Source: Novosphingobium sp.
GTDB taxonomy: Bacteria; Pseudomonadota; Alphaproteobacteria; Sphingomonadales; Sphingomonadaceae
Reading direction: 5' to 3'
NCBI GenBank assembly: GCA_004211435.1
Contig: SECS01000003.1
Location: 46,088-110,087, forward strand
Length of the DNA stretch: 64,000 nucleotides
Below the pieces are notes generated by a model, which was not told the DNA's origin, searched no databases, and was given only the letters and a program-made list of their open reading frames with translations. Shown here piece after piece: positions 7,946-18,262 of the stretch. How positions within the stretch are numbered: position 1 is the first letter of the stretch; the number at the start of each line of letters is the position of its first letter. A program made the translations under genes and the position numbers.

Positions 7946-10003
7946 CTAGCCGCCGCGCAGCAGTTGCACGCCCCAGTCGCGCTCGAACAGGTAGAGCAGC
8001 ACCCGCGCCGCCTCGCCGCGCTCGCCGGTCAGGCCGCCGTCGCGCTCGATCAGCAGCCGCGCGTCGTCGTGCGCCACGGGGAGCAGGCGCTGGATCTGCT
8101 CGAGCGTCGCCACGCGGAACGGCGTGTCGCCCGACTGCTTGGTGCCGAGCAGTTCGCCGCCGCCGCGCAGGCGCAGATCTTCCTCGGCCAGGCGGAAGCC
8201 GTCCTGCGTCTCGCGCATCAAGGACAGACGCTCGCGCGCGGTCTCCGATAGCCCGCCGCCGCGCAGCAGCAGGCAGGTCGACTTCTCGGTGCCGCGACCA
8301 ACGCGGCCGCGTAGCTGGTGGAGCTGCGCGAGGCCGAAACGCTCGGCCTGCTCGATCACCATGAGGTTCGAATTGGGCACGTCGACGCCGACCTCGATCA
8401 CCGTCGTCGCCACCAAAAGCTTCGCCTCGCCACGCGCGAAGCGTTCCATCGCCGCGTCCTTGACCTCGGGCCTGAGCTGGCCGTGGACGAGGACGACGTC
8501 CTGCTCGCCGAAATGGTCGCGCAGTTCGGCATAGCGCGCCTCGGCGGCAGCGAGATCGTCGGTCTCGCTCTCGCGTACCATCGGGCAGACCCAATAGGCC
8601 TGGCCGCCACCCGCGAGATGCCGCGACACCGCTTCGACGACGTCGCCCATCCGTTCGATCGCGACGACGCGCGTGTCGATCGCCTGACGGCCGGGCGGCA
8701 TCTCGTCGAGCTTCGACACCTCCATCTCGCCGTACTGCGCCAGGGTCAGCGTGCGCGGGATCGGCGTGGCGGTCATCGCCAGGCAGTGCGGTGTGCGCTT
8801 GCCCTTTTGAGTCAGCATCAGGCGCTGGCCGACACCGAAACGGTGCTGCTCGTCGATCACCACCATGGCGAGGTGCTTGTAGCTTACGGCGTCCTGGAAG
8901 ATCGCGTGGGTGCCCACGACGATATCGATCGAACCGTCCATCAGCCCCATCAGGATCGACTCGCGCGCCTTGCCCTTGTCGCGCCCGGTCAGCAGCGCAA
9001 TCTCGACGCCCGTGCCAGAGAGCATCTTGCTCAAGGTCGCGTGGTGCTGGCGCGCGAGGATTTCGGTCGGCGCGAGCAGCGCAGCCTGGGCCCCCGCCTC
9101 GACCGCGATCAGCATCGATTCGAGCGCGACCACGGTCTTGCCCGAGCCGACATCGCCCTGGAGCAGCCGCAGCATCGGCGCTGCCTGGGCGAGATCGCCC
9201 TCGACCTCGGCGATCGAACGCTTCTGCGCGCCGGTCAGCCCGAAGGGCAGCGACAGCTTGGCACGCAGGCGGCCATCGCCCTGCAGCGGCGTGCCCCTTT
9301 GCGCACGATTGGCGTTCTTCACCAGCATGAGCGCCAGCGAATTGGCCAGCAGTTCGTCATAGGCGAGCCGCTCGCGCGCCGGCTTGTTCTCGTCCTTGTG
9401 CGCCGCGAGCAGCGCATCGCGCCAGGCGGGCCATTTCTCGCGCTCGAGCAGGTTCGGCTCGATCCATTCGGGCAGGTCGGTCAGCGCCGCGAGCCCCTGC
9501 TGAACCAGCGCGCCGAGCCGGCCTTGCGTGAGCCCCTCGGACAGCGGATAGATCGGCTCGCAGATCTGGCCGAGCCCGGCGGTCTCCTCGGAGACGTGAT
9601 CAGGATGCACGATCTGCAGCATCTGCCCGTACTGGTCGAGCCGGCCGGCGATCCAGCGCGTCTCGCCGAGCGGCAGCTGCTTCTTGGCCCAACCACCATT
9701 GCGCCCGAAGAAGGTCAGCGAGACGACGTTACCCGCGGCATCGGCGGCGAGCACGCGGAAGGGCCCACGCCCGGCCGAGCTGCGGTAGTCGTTGGGCGTC
9801 AGCGCGATGACGATGTTCTCGCCGACCGTCGCCTCATCGAGGTTTGCCACCACGCGCCGCTGCACGAAGCGGTCGGGCAGATGATAGGCCAGGTCCTTGA
9901 CGCGCAGCAGCCCGAGCTTGTCGAGCGGCTTTGCCATCTGCGGGCCGACGCCTTTGAGGCCGGCGGTTTCGGCGAAGAGGGGATTGAGCCGGTCGGGACG
10001 CAT
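7946..10003 (-). CDS. recG: ATP-dependent DNA helicase RecG
   Basis: A 685-residue superfamily 2 helicase that regresses stalled replication forks and processes branched DNA. An N-terminal wedge/OB domain (about 50-160) precedes the helicase core with Walker A GDVGSGKT (283-290), the DEQH box (384-387), GTHAIFQ and the C-terminal QLRGRVGRG motif VI. Length is normal for RecG. ATG start. It is divergent from sdhE, the two starts being 54 bases apart, so their promoters overlap. Confidence 0.97.
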   Translation of the reverse strand: MRPDRLNPLFAETAGLKGVGPQMAKPLDKLGLLRVKDLAYHLPDRFVQRRVVANLDEATVGENIVIALTPNDYRSSAGRGPFRVLAADAAGNVVSLTFFGRNGGWAKKQLPLGETRWIAGRLDQYGQMLQIVHPDHVSEETAGLGQICEPIYPLSEGLTQGRLGALVQQGLAALTDLPEWIEPNLLEREKWPAWRDALLAAHKDENKPARERLAYDELLANSLALMLVKNANRAQRGTPLQGDGRLRAKLSLPFGLTGAQKRSIAEVEGDLAQAAPMLRLLQGDVGSGKTVVALESMLIAVEAGAQAALLAPTEILARQHHATLSKMLSGTGVEIALLTGRDKGKARESILMGLMDGSIDIVVGTHAIFQDAVSYKHLAMVVIDEQHRFGVGQRLMLTQKGKRTPHCLAMTATPIPRTLTLAQYGEMEVSKLDEMPPGRQAIDTRVVAIERMGDVVEAVSRHLAGGGQAYWVCPMVRESETDDLAAAEARYAELRDHFGEQDVVLVHGQLRPEVKDAAMERFARGEAKLLVATTVIEVGVDVPNSNLMVIEQAERFGLAQLHQLRGRVGRGTEKSTCLLLRGGGLSETARERLSLMRETQDGFRLAEEDLRLRGGGELLGTKQSGDTPFRVATLEQIQRLLPVAHDDARLLIERDGGLTGERGEAARVLLYLFERDWGVQLLRGG

Positions 10004-10057
10004 CGGCGACCCTTAGCGGCGCTTGTCCGGACGGCCAAGTTCCCCTACCGGCGCGCC

Positions 10058-10333
10058 ATGACCTCTGACCGCCACGCCGCGCGCCTCGGGCGCATCAAGT
10101 TCCGCGCCTGGCACCGCGGCACGCGCGAGGCCGACTACATGATCGGCTGCTTCTTCGACCGCTTCCACGCCGACTGGAACGAGGCCGAGATCGCCTGGTT
10201 CGAGGCCCTCCTCGACGAGGAAGACCACGACCTGCTCGCCTGGGCCCTGGGCACCGAGCCCGTGCCCGAACGCTATGTCGGCGCGCTGATGACGCGGATG
10301 CAGCAGCTCGACTACGTCGACATCCCGCGCTGA
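10058..10333 (+). CDS. sdhE: FAD assembly factor SdhE (succinate dehydrogenase assembly factor)
   Basis: A 91-residue protein of the SdhE/Sdh5 family that promotes covalent flavin attachment to SdhA. The family motif RGTRE (residues 20-24; usual form RGxxE) is followed by ADYMIGCFFDRF and the acidic EEDHDLLAWALG segment. Start ATG at MTSDRHAAR. It is divergent from recG, an arrangement often seen in alphaproteobacteria, and convergent with the Dabb gene. No sdh genes are in the window. Confidence 0.93.
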   Translation: MTSDRHAARLGRIKFRAWHRGTREADYMIGCFFDRFHADWNEAEIAWFEALLDEEDHDLLAWALGTEPVPERYVGALMTRMQQLDYVDIPR

Positions 10334-10337
10334 AGCG

Positions 10338-10643
10338 TCACGAATGCGTGACGTCGTAAACGGTCACCTTGCTCCACAGGTGCTCGTGCTCGGCGATGAA
10401 CTTCTGGTGCAGCGGATGCACCTGATAGATACCCTCGTCCTCAACGCTGTCGAAGGTGAGGATCTCCGACACGCCATAGGACGTGTCGACCACTTCGCGA
10501 TCGCCCGTCGGCGCGGGCACGCCCACCACGAGCGAACGCACGGTCTCGATCGCAGCCAATCCGCGCACGCCCGCGATCAGGGTATCGCGGTCCTCGATCG
10601 AATCGGGGTTTTTCAGCCGGAAGAACACCGCGTGCGTGATCAT
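10338..10643 (-). CDS. Dabb (stress-responsive A/B barrel) domain protein
   Basis: A 101-residue protein starting [11 protein letters not shown], the typical opening of the dimeric alpha/beta-barrel family, with the conserved [11 protein letters not shown] segment near residue 77. Members range from uncharacterised stress proteins to small cyclases and oxidases, so the activity here is unknown. Convergent with sdhE, with only four bases between the stops. Confidence 0.88.
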   Translation of the reverse strand: MITHAVFFRLKNPDSIEDRDTLIAGVRGLAAIETVRSLVVGVPAPTGDREVVDTSYGVSEILTFDSVEDEGIYQVHPLHQKFIAEHEHLWSKVTVYDVTHS

Positions 10644-10753
10644 GTCGTCCCTTTCGTGAGCGAATTCGCGCCGGGATAGATGCCCCCTGCGAGACCAGCA
10701 AGACGGCCGGACTTGGAACGGAACAAATACACGGCTAGGGCCCTTCCGCTGCC

Positions 10754-13700
10754 ATGCCCGATTTCTCCCAGATCCTCTCCGCCAAGACCCCGCTCACGCT
10801 CGCCTCGGTGGCGCGCGGCGCACAACCGCTCGTCATGGCCGACCTCGCGCGGGCGGCAAAAGGGCGTGCCGTCTTCGTCGCACCCGACGATGCCGCGATG
10901 CGCGCCGTCGCCGACGCGGCGGGCTTCTTCGCGCCGGAGCTCGACGTCGTCGAGTTTCCCGCCTGGGACTGTCTGCCCTACGACCGATCGAGCCCCGCGC
11001 TCTCGGTTTCGGCACGCCGCCTCGCCGCGCTGCACCGGCTCCAGGGCAAGCCCAAAGGCCCGCAGCTCCTTGTCACGACGATCAACGCGCTGCTCCAGCG
11101 CGTCGTCACGCCGTTCCGCATCCGCGAATCGGTCCGCCTGCTCAAGCCGGGCATGGAGATCGGCCGCGAGAGCCTGATCGCGCTGCTCCAGCGCCAGGGC
11201 TATTCGCGCACCGACACCGTCGTCGACGCCGGCGAATATGCCGTGCGCGGCTCGATCTTCGACATCTTCCCCTCGGGACTCGAGCAAGGCCTCCGGCTCG
11301 ACTTCTTCGGCGACGAGCTCGAGACGCTGCGCCTGTTCGATCCCAACACCCAGCGTTCAACCGGCACGGTAGAGGAGCACTTGCTGCTGCCTGCCAGCGA
11401 GGCGCTGCTCGACGAGGACAGCGTCAAGCGCTTCCGCGGCCGCTACCGCGAGCTGTTTGGCGCCAATGCCACAGCCGATCCGCTCTACCAGGCGGTCAGC
11501 GACGGCCGCCGCCTCGCGGGCATGGAGCACTGGCTACCGCTGTTCGAGGACCGGCTGGTCACCCTGTTCGACCACCTCGCGGCCGACGACCTCATCGTCA
11601 TCGACGCCTCGGCCCAAGGCGCGGCCGACGAACGCCTGACCGACATTGCCGACTACTTCACCGCGCGCACCGACACGAGCGGCAAGGCACCGGGCTCCTA
11701 CCGCCCGCTCAAGCCCGATGCGCTCTACCTGACGCGCGAAGAGATCGACGGCCAGCTCGCCGGCTGGCCCGTGCACAAGGCCGACATCTTTGCCCAGCCC
11801 GCAAGCGCCAAGGCGGTCGACTTCGGCTTTACCAGTGGCCGCGACTTCGCACCTGAGCGGGCGCGTGGGGACAACGTCTACGAAGCCGCCGCCAAACACC
11901 TCCAGACCGTAACAAAGTCCGGCCGCAAATCTTTGATCGCAGCCTATTCTGTTGGCAGCCGCGCGCGCATCGCGTCGATCATCGGCGAGGCCGGCAAGGT
12001 CGAACCGGCGCTCGCCGATTCGTGGCAGGAAGCGCTCGGTCTGGCCGCCAAGGGCCGTCCCGTCGCGCTGGTCCTGCCGCTCGAAACCGGCTTCGCCAAC
12101 GACGAGATCGACCTCGTCACCGAGCAGGACATCCTGGGCGACCGCCTGGTCCGCCGCAAGAAGCGCAAGAAGGACGCCGACGCCTTTCTGGCCGAACTTT
12201 CGGCGCTCACGCCTGGCGATCTCGTCGTCCACATGGACCACGGCATCGGCAAGTACGAAGGCCTGCAGTCGATCCCGGTTGGCAAGAGCCCGCACGACTG
12301 CGTGATGCTGACCTATGCCGGCGGGGACAAGCTCTACATCCCGGTCGAGAACATCGACGTACTCTCGCGCTACGGCAGCGGCGAAGAAGGCGCGGCGCTC
12401 GACAAGCTCGGCGGCGAGGCCTGGCAACGGCGCAAGGCGCGGCTCAAGGAGCGCATCCGCGAGATCGCGCACGAGCTGCTCAAGACCGCAGCCAAGCGCG
12501 CGCTGCGCCAGGCGCCCGCACTGCTGCCCGACCAGGCCAGCTACGACCAGTTCGTCGATCGCTTCCCCTGGGAAGAAACCGACGATCAGGAACACGCGAT
12601 CGCCGACGTTCTCGGCGATCTCGCCGCGGGCCGGCCGATGGACCGGCTGGTCTGCGGCGACGTCGGCTTCGGCAAGACCGAGGTCGCGCTACGCGCGGCT
12701 TTCGTCGCGGCCATGGCCGGCCAGCAGGTCGCGGTCGTCGCGCCGACCACCCTGCTAGCCCGCCAGCACTACAAGGGCTTCTCGGAGCGCTTCGCCGGCT
12801 TCCCGCTCGAGGTCGGCCGGCTCTCGCGGCTCGTGCCCGAGAAGGAGGCCAAGGAAACGCGCGCGGGACTCACCGCGGGCACGGTCGACGTCGTCGTCGG
12901 CACCCATGCGCTGCTGTCGAAGACCGTCTCGTTCAAGGACCTGGGTCTCGTCATCGTCGACGAGGAGCAGCGCTTCGGGGTCAACCACAAGGAAAAGCTC
13001 AAGCAGCTGCGCAACGACGTCCACGTCCTGACGCTGACCGCGACGCCGATCCCGCGCACCCTGCAGATGGCGATGAGCGGCCTGCGCGAGCTCTCGACCA
13101 TCCAGACCCCGCCGGTCGACCGTCTGGCGGTGCGCACCTACGTGATGGAATGGGACGAGATGGTGATGCGCGAAGCCTTGCTTCGCGAGCATCACCGCGG
13201 CGGCCAGAGCTTCATCGTCGTGCCGCGGATCACCGACATGGCCGAGATCGAGGACTGGCTGCACAAGGCCGTGCCCGAGGTGAAATACATCTCGGCCCAC
13301 GGCCAGATGGGCGCCGGCGAGGTCGAGGAGCGCATGAGCGCCTTCTACGAGGGCAAGTACGACGTGCTGCTCTCGACCACGATCGTCGAGAGCGGGATCG
13401 ACATTCCCAGCGCCAACACGATCATCATCCACCGCGCCGACCGCTTCGGCCTGGCCCAGCTCTACCAGCTGCGCGGCCGCGTCGGCCGGGCCAAGCTGCG
13501 CGCCTATGCCTACCTGACCACACCGGCCGACAAGGCCTTGTCAGAAGTCGCTGAGAAGCGCTTGAAAGTGCTCGGAGATCTCGATTCGCTGGGCGCCGGT
13601 TTCCAGCTCGCCAGCCACGATCTCGACATCCGCGGCGCTGGCAACCTGCTCGGCGACGAGCAGTCGGGCCATATCCGCGAGGTCGGCTTTGAGCTCTACC

Positions 13701-14230
13701 AGTCGATGCTCGAGGACGCGATCCTCGCGGCCAAGGCCGGCGACATGGGACTCGAGCGCGAACGCCAGGCGCTGAGCCCGCAGATCACCGTCGACGCGCC
13801 GATCATGATCCCCGAGGATTACGTGCCCGACCTCGCCGTCCGCATGGCGCTCTACCGCCGCCTCAACGATGCCGAGGACCAGCAGGAGATCGAGAGCCTC
13901 TCGGCCGAGATGATCGACCGCTTCGGCCCGCTGCCTTCGGCCACGGCGAACCTGGTCAAGCTGATCGAGATCAAGCGCCAGGCGATCGAGGCGCACATCG
14001 CCAAGATCGACGTCGGTGCGAAGGGCTCGCTGGTCTCGTTCCACAACGATCAGTTCCCCGATCCCGCCGGGCTGATCGCCTATGCCGCGCGGCTCGAAGG
14101 CACGGTCAAGCTGCGCCCCGACAGCAAGCTGGTGATCACGCGCGTATGGGGCGATCCCAAGTCGCGGCTGCATGGGCTGGCACAGTTGACCAAGGGCCTG
14201 GCGCAGATCGCGAGGAAGGCGGCGGGCTGA
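10754..14230 (+). CDS. mfd: Transcription-repair coupling factor Mfd
   Basis: A 1158-residue translocase that removes RNA polymerase stalled at lesions and recruits UvrA. The N-terminal UvrB-homology region precedes the polymerase-interaction domain ([16 protein letters not shown] near residue 490). The RecG-like motor follows, with Walker [10 protein letters not shown] near residue 635, DEEQRFG near 735 and QLRGRVGR near 908. A C-terminal TRCF domain ([10 protein letters not shown]) closes the protein. Length is typical. It is a single-gene unit, and ATG starts 110 bases from the divergent Dabb gene. Confidence 0.98.
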   Translation: MPDFSQILSAKTPLTLASVARGAQPLVMADLARAAKGRAVFVAPDDAAMRAVADAAGFFAPELDVVEFPAWDCLPYDRSSPALSVSARRLAALHRLQGKPKGPQLLVTTINALLQRVVTPFRIRESVRLLKPGMEIGRESLIALLQRQGYSRTDTVVDAGEYAVRGSIFDIFPSGLEQGLRLDFFGDELETLRLFDPNTQRSTGTVEEHLLLPASEALLDEDSVKRFRGRYRELFGANATADPLYQAVSDGRRLAGMEHWLPLFEDRLVTLFDHLAADDLIVIDASAQGAADERLTDIADYFTARTDTSGKAPGSYRPLKPDALYLTREEIDGQLAGWPVHKADIFAQPASAKAVDFGFTSGRDFAPERARGDNVYEAAAKHLQTVTKSGRKSLIAAYSVGSRARIASIIGEAGKVEPALADSWQEALGLAAKGRPVALVLPLETGFANDEIDLVTEQDILGDRLVRRKKRKKDADAFLAELSALTPGDLVVHMDHGIGKYEGLQSIPVGKSPHDCVMLTYAGGDKLYIPVENIDVLSRYGSGEEGAALDKLGGEAWQRRKARLKERIREIAHELLKTAAKRALRQAPALLPDQASYDQFVDRFPWEETDDQEHAIADVLGDLAAGRPMDRLVCGDVGFGKTEVALRAAFVAAMAGQQVAVVAPTTLLARQHYKGFSERFAGFPLEVGRLSRLVPEKEAKETRAGLTAGTVDVVVGTHALLSKTVSFKDLGLVIVDEEQRFGVNHKEKLKQLRNDVHVLTLTATPIPRTLQMAMSGLRELSTIQTPPVDRLAVRTYVMEWDEMVMREALLREHHRGGQSFIVVPRITDMAEIEDWLHKAVPEVKYISAHGQMGAGEVEERMSAFYEGKYDVLLSTTIVESGIDIPSANTIIIHRADRFGLAQLYQLRGRVGRAKLRAYAYLTTPADKALSEVAEKRLKVLGDLDSLGAGFQLASHDLDIRGAGNLLGDEQSGHIREVGFELYQSMLEDAILAAKAGDMGLERERQALSPQITVDAPIMIPEDYVPDLAVRMALYRRLNDAEDQQEIESLSAEMIDRFGPLPSATANLVKLIEIKRQAIEAHIAKIDVGAKGSLVSFHNDQFPDPAGLIAYAARLEGTVKLRPDSKLVITRVWGDPKSRLHGLAQLTKGLAQIARKAAG

Positions 14231-14314
14231 AACCATTCGTGCTTTCCGCGAAAGCCGGGACCGCTATCGGTCTACCCCGGGATCCCGGTGAAGCATGGCC
14301 AGGGTTTCCCGCAT

Positions 14315-15802
14315 CTACGGAGATGGCGGCGGGATCACGTAGATCCAACCGTCTCCGATCCGCTCCAGTCGGCCGTCTGTCTTGGTAAAGCCCTGCTGTC
14401 GAAGGCGCGCGCCGATATGTTCAGCGTCGGGTCGCTGATTGAAAGCGTGTTCGGCCCAGATCACCGTCGGGCACTTCTCCGCTATTGCCCGCGACGATAC
14501 AGGCGCGAGTTCGAAGCCGTGGGCGCGCGCGACCCATCGATAAGCGTAAGGAAAGACCGCGCGATTTTCGACCGGGGGCAACAGCTGCGTGTTTTTGTTC
14601 CAGTATTCATCTACATGCACAATCACGCCCGGGCAGCGGCCGGTAATCTGGGCAATCTTCACCGCAGTTCCATTCCAACTCGGCGATTTCAGAGTCTGCT
14701 GCAAACTGGCGTAGATCGCGAACAGCGCGCCGATGATCATCACGCCATCGATCAGTGTCGCGATCGACGCAGAGACGCGTTTGGTCACTGTCGCTACGCC
14801 GATCGCCAGGATCATAGCGATCGGCGGATGGAGGCTGACGAGATAGCGGTCAATGACGAACGGGCGTTGTAGATGCGCGATGATCAAGACAATTACCGCG
14901 AGAACGACGCCAACACCGAGCGTAGCTGTCAACCAGGCGAAATCGGACAGTCGGCGCTCCTTGAGCGTTTGCCATCCGAGCATCGCCAGTCCGCAGCTTG
15001 CAACCGCAGTCAGAGGCCAATTTGCGGTGAGGTTGGCGATGATTTCGAGCCTGATCGTCCAACGCGCTTCACCGGCACTCGACTGTATCCAGAAATTCTG
15101 CGTGTTGCGGGCGATCGTGCCGTATTGCAGCGCCATCGTGACCAGGAACGGCGCAGACGCGATAGCGCCCACCGCCGCCAGTTCCTTGGCGCCGCGCCAG
15201 TCCCGCGTCATCAACATGCGCAAACCGAACGCCGCGCTTACCGCGCCGACAATCATGGTCGCGGCCAGATGCACCGAAAACGAAACTGCGAGCGCGACAC
15301 CCAGGAATGCGAGCGCCCCGCGCGATCGGGGCGATTGTCCTGGCCGCGCCAGTTCGGACAGCGCCGCCACCGCGATTGCCGCGGCGACATAGGCGAGGAA
15401 ATTGGATCGCAACTCGCTGACCCGACCGATCATCGGCAGATAGCCGGCGAGAGCGATGACATAGGGGACCGCAAGCGGTCGCAGCGCCGGTCTGACGCGG
15501 CAGAGAACGAATAGAGCGCCACCGCCGACCAGAGCGATGCCCAGGTTCAATATGCGCCTCAGAACGAACGGGTCGCCCAGAAAGTTCGTAGCCCAAGCCA
15601 GGAAATAGAAGAGCGGAGGGTGATTGTCGCGCATCCAGACCGGCCAGAGCGCGAAGAAGCTAGGCCCAGGGCGCGTGACGTAATGCGTGTAAAATTCATC
15701 GTACCACGGACCGCGGCAGATCAGCGCCAAAGTCATCGCGGCAAACAGTGCCACCACGAGAAATGCGAAGGCCCATGCGCGGACGGTTTGTGCACGAATC
15801 AT
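14315..15802 (-). CDS. GT-C type (family 39-like) membrane glycosyltransferase
   Basis: A 495-residue polytopic membrane protein with about nine to eleven helices and a periplasmic C-terminal part. After helix 1 comes the acidic GPWYDEFYTHYV motif, followed by MRDNHPPLFYFLAW; the D-E plus H-P-P-L combination is characteristic of polyprenyl-phosphate-sugar-using GT-C enzymes such as ArnT/PMT relatives. Acceptor and sugar are unknown. Base composition is lower in GC than the flanking genes: I counted 53 % at 14581-14640 and 55 % at 14881-14940, against 77 % at 12601-12660 in mfd. This suggests a separate origin. A longer frame upstream was rejected because it runs antisense-like through the EAL gene. 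Confidence 0.85.
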   Translation of the reverse strand: MIRAQTVRAWAFAFLVVALFAAMTLALICRGPWYDEFYTHYVTRPGPSFFALWPVWMRDNHPPLFYFLAWATNFLGDPFVLRRILNLGIALVGGGALFVLCRVRPALRPLAVPYVIALAGYLPMIGRVSELRSNFLAYVAAAIAVAALSELARPGQSPRSRGALAFLGVALAVSFSVHLAATMIVGAVSAAFGLRMLMTRDWRGAKELAAVGAIASAPFLVTMALQYGTIARNTQNFWIQSSAGEARWTIRLEIIANLTANWPLTAVASCGLAMLGWQTLKERRLSDFAWLTATLGVGVVLAVIVLIIAHLQRPFVIDRYLVSLHPPIAMILAIGVATVTKRVSASIATLIDGVMIIGALFAIYASLQQTLKSPSWNGTAVKIAQITGRCPGVIVHVDEYWNKNTQLLPPVENRAVFPYAYRWVARAHGFELAPVSSRAIAEKCPTVIWAEHAFNQRPDAEHIGARLRQQGFTKTDGRLERIGDGWIYVIPPPSP

Positions 15803-15849
15803 GGCACAGCTGTATTCGGGCCGAGTTAAGATGCGATTTTTCAGGTTTA

Positions 15850-17151
15850 TCAGCCCGCGAGCTGACAGAACTCGTCCAGGCTCATCGGCGCGGCGCGCAG
15901 GAAGCCCTGATAGAAATCGCAGCCCTCGCGGACGATCAGGTCGCGCTGGGCCTCGTCCTCGATGCCCTCGGCGATGACCTTGAGCGAAAGCGCGCGCGCC
16001 ATGGCGACGATCGCGCGCAGCACCGCGAGGTCGCGCGGATCGTCCTCGATCCCATCGACCATCGAGCGGTCGAGCTTGAGATAGTCGAGCGGCAGCAGTT
16101 TGAGATAGCGGAAGTTGCAGAAGCCCGCGCCGAAGTCGTCGAGCGCGACGCGTATGCCTTCGGCCGAGATGCGGCCCAAGGTCTTCGCTGCGGCGTGGAT
16201 GTCGCTGAGCAGCACCTGCTCGGTCACTTCGAGCGTCAGCCGGTCGGGCGGAAAGCCGCTCTCGTGTACGATCCCCAGCAGGGTATCGGCATAGGAGATC
16301 GCCGCGAGATCGGCGGGGGTGACATTGAGCGAGAGCCGCAGGCCCGGCGGCCAGTCCTTCGCCGCCGCGAGCGCACGCCTGGCGATATGACGCGACAGCG
16401 GCGCGACGTGATCGCTGCGCTCGGCGACGCCGAACAGCGCCGCGGCACCGATGCGGCCGAGCAACGGATGTCGCCAGCGCGCAAGCGCCTCGGCCCCGGT
16501 CAGCAGGTCGTCGGCGTCGAACTGCGGCTGGAAGAGGATCTCGATCTCGTCGCGATCGATGGCCACGAGCAGATCGGCCTCGAGCTGCGCGGCGGTGCGG
16601 CCCGGCAGCACCGATTCGCCGTCGGCCCAGGCGATGCGCCCGCCTTGGAGCCGCCGACTGCCGAGCGTGTGGCCGAGCCGGTCGAGCAGCGATTCGACGG
16701 TGTCGTCGGCCAGCGCGCGCAGCAGCGCGAGCCGCGGCGAGAGCCGCAGTGCGCCCGCAGCCGCAGGGATCGACTGCGAAACCAGGTCGGCGAGCTGCTC
16801 GGCGAAGAGCTGCCAGCGCTCGCGGCTGCAGGCCTCGTTCGCCGCCAGCAGGAAATTGCCGCCGCTGCCGCGCGCGACCAGCCATGGGCCGTCGAGCTCG
16901 TTCTCGGCGAAACGGCAGATGCGCCCGCCCACCTCGGCCAGGGCCGCATCGCCTGCGCTGGCGCCGTAGGCTAGGTTGACCGCGTCGAACCGGCGCAGCC
17001 CCAACAGCAGCGTATGGACGCGCGCCGCCTCGCCCCGCGCGGCCGCCTGGGTCAGCCAGTCTTCGATCCGCCCGCGGACCGTATCGATTGCCGGAAGCCC
17101 GGTCACGGCATCACGCGGCGCGTCGCGATCGAGGGAACTCGGCTCATTCAT
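15850..17151 (-). CDS. EAL-domain c-di-GMP phosphodiesterase with degenerate GGDEF
   Basis: A 433-residue soluble protein. The N-terminal half has a GGDEF fold, but the catalytic motif reads GSGGNF (95-100), so it cannot make c-di-GMP and is probably regulatory. The C-terminal EAL domain keeps EAL in GAEALARWRHP (about residue 220), SLNVTP, LEVTE, LDDFGAG, LKLDRSMV and AEGIED, which should support hydrolysis of c-di-GMP. There is no transmembrane or PAS sensor segment. The gene is upstream of the glycosyltransferase on the same strand with a 47-base gap, so both may be co-transcribed and link c-di-GMP to surface glycans. Confidence 0.92.
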   Translation of the reverse strand: MNEPSSLDRDAPRDAVTGLPAIDTVRGRIEDWLTQAAARGEAARVHTLLLGLRRFDAVNLAYGASAGDAALAEVGGRICRFAENELDGPWLVARGSGGNFLLAANEACSRERWQLFAEQLADLVSQSIPAAAGALRLSPRLALLRALADDTVESLLDRLGHTLGSRRLQGGRIAWADGESVLPGRTAAQLEADLLVAIDRDEIEILFQPQFDADDLLTGAEALARWRHPLLGRIGAAALFGVAERSDHVAPLSRHIARRALAAAKDWPPGLRLSLNVTPADLAAISYADTLLGIVHESGFPPDRLTLEVTEQVLLSDIHAAAKTLGRISAEGIRVALDDFGAGFCNFRYLKLLPLDYLKLDRSMVDGIEDDPRDLAVLRAIVAMARALSLKVIAEGIEDEAQRDLIVREGCDFYQGFLRAAPMSLDEFCQLAG

Positions 17152-17235
17152 CGGATGACACTAGCCGGAAGCCCTTGCCAAAGCATTCAAATTACCACAG
17201 CTCCCCTCGCGAACGGGATTTTGGAGTAGTTTGGC

Positions 17236-18015
17236 GTGGCCACGGACAAGAAGCTGGCGCTGATCGTCTCGGACAGCATCAAGGCGCAGGAAGGCGCCGA
17301 GACGCTGCGCAAGGCGCACGATTGGGTCAAGCCCGCCGATGCCGATGTCTTCGTCGTCCTCGGCGGTGACGGCTTCCTGCTGCACGTGCTGCACGAAATG
17401 CTCGACAAGGGCCGCCTGCGCCCCTGCTACGGCGTCAACCTGGGCACGGTCGGCTTCCTGATGAACCGCAACGGCACCAAGCGCACGATCGCAGAACGCA
17501 TCGGCCGCGCGCGTGAGATCGCCGTTCACCCGCTCGAGATGCGCGCGACGACGCAGGACGGGCAGGAGTTCAGCTATTACGCGATCAACGAGGTCTCGCT
17601 GCTGCGCGAAACGCGCCAGACCGCCAAGCTGGAGGTCAAGATCAACGGCAAGGTGCGCATGGCCGAGCTCGCGGGCGACGGCGTGCTGGTCTCGACCCCC
17701 GCCGGCTCGACCGCCTACAACCTCTCGGCCAACGGGCCGATCCTGCCGCTGGGCTGCAACATGCTCGCGCTGACGCCGATCAGCCCGTTCCGCCCGCGCC
17801 GCTGGAAGGGCGCGATCCTGCCCGACAGCGCCGAGGTCGAATTCCGCGTACGCGAGCCTGCCAAGCGCCCGGTTTCGGCGGTTGCCGACCAGAAGGAAGT
17901 GCGCGACGTGCGCGACGTGCGCATCTGCACCGCGCGCGACCGCGAACTCACCCTGCTGTTCGATCCCGGCGCCAGCCTCGAGGAGCGCATTTTCGCCGAG
18001 CAATTCCAGGCTTAG
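17236..18015 (+). CDS. nadK: NAD kinase
   Basis: A 259-residue kinase that phosphorylates NAD to NADP using ATP or polyphosphate. The GGDG motif is at residues 43-46, followed by the NE pair (AINEVSLLRE) and the GDGVLVSTPAGSTAYNLSANGPI nucleotide-binding loop region. The start is GTG behind a GGAG ribosome site at about 10 bases. Length fits the short alphaproteobacterial form. Near the C-terminus a 9-base unit is tandemly repeated (17899-17919), giving VRDVRDVRI. Divergent from the EAL gene. Confidence 0.96.
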   Translation: MATDKKLALIVSDSIKAQEGAETLRKAHDWVKPADADVFVVLGGDGFLLHVLHEMLDKGRLRPCYGVNLGTVGFLMNRNGTKRTIAERIGRAREIAVHPLEMRATTQDGQEFSYYAINEVSLLRETRQTAKLEVKINGKVRMAELAGDGVLVSTPAGSTAYNLSANGPILPLGCNMLALTPISPFRPRRWKGAILPDSAEVEFRVREPAKRPVSAVADQKEVRDVRDVRICTARDRELTLLFDPGASLEERIFAEQFQA

Positions 18016-18100
18016 GCGCAAAAAAACAGTTTTTGTCGTTGGGGTGACTTGCCAAAGTTTTCGGCGCTGTTATAGGCGCACCCCTGCCCGAGAGGGCTGC

Positions 18101-18175
18101 TCCCTGATAGCTCAGCGGTAGAGTAGGTGACTGTTAATCACTTGGTCGTAGGTTCGAATCCTACTCAGGGAGCCA
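18101..18175 (+). tRNA. tRNA-Asn (GTT)
   Basis: A full cloverleaf is visible. The acceptor TCCCTGA pairs with TCAGGGA at 18165-18171, the D-arm GCTCAGCGGTAGAGT follows, and the anticodon loop CTGTTAA has GTT at 18133-18135. The T-arm is GGTTCGAATCC, the discriminator is G, and the CCA end is encoded in the gene. Confidence 0.98.
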
Positions 18176-18262
18176 AATTTTCCGCTTCGTCGGAAATATC
18201 CGCCGCATAGACTGGTGCGGAACGCTCTTCAGCCACAGACGTTGACCTCGCAGGAGGTTGCC

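Noticed and set aside
10754..14230. mfd as a second recG-like gene or fusion
   Set aside because: The RecG-like motor is the normal part of Mfd, and the flanking UvrB-like and TRCF domains are complete.
14231..14314. Degenerate REP-like sequence after mfd (CGAAAGCCGGGA, CCCGGGATCCCGG)
   Set aside because: The words recall the 2466-2543 element, but the ends do not pair and the order is not kept.
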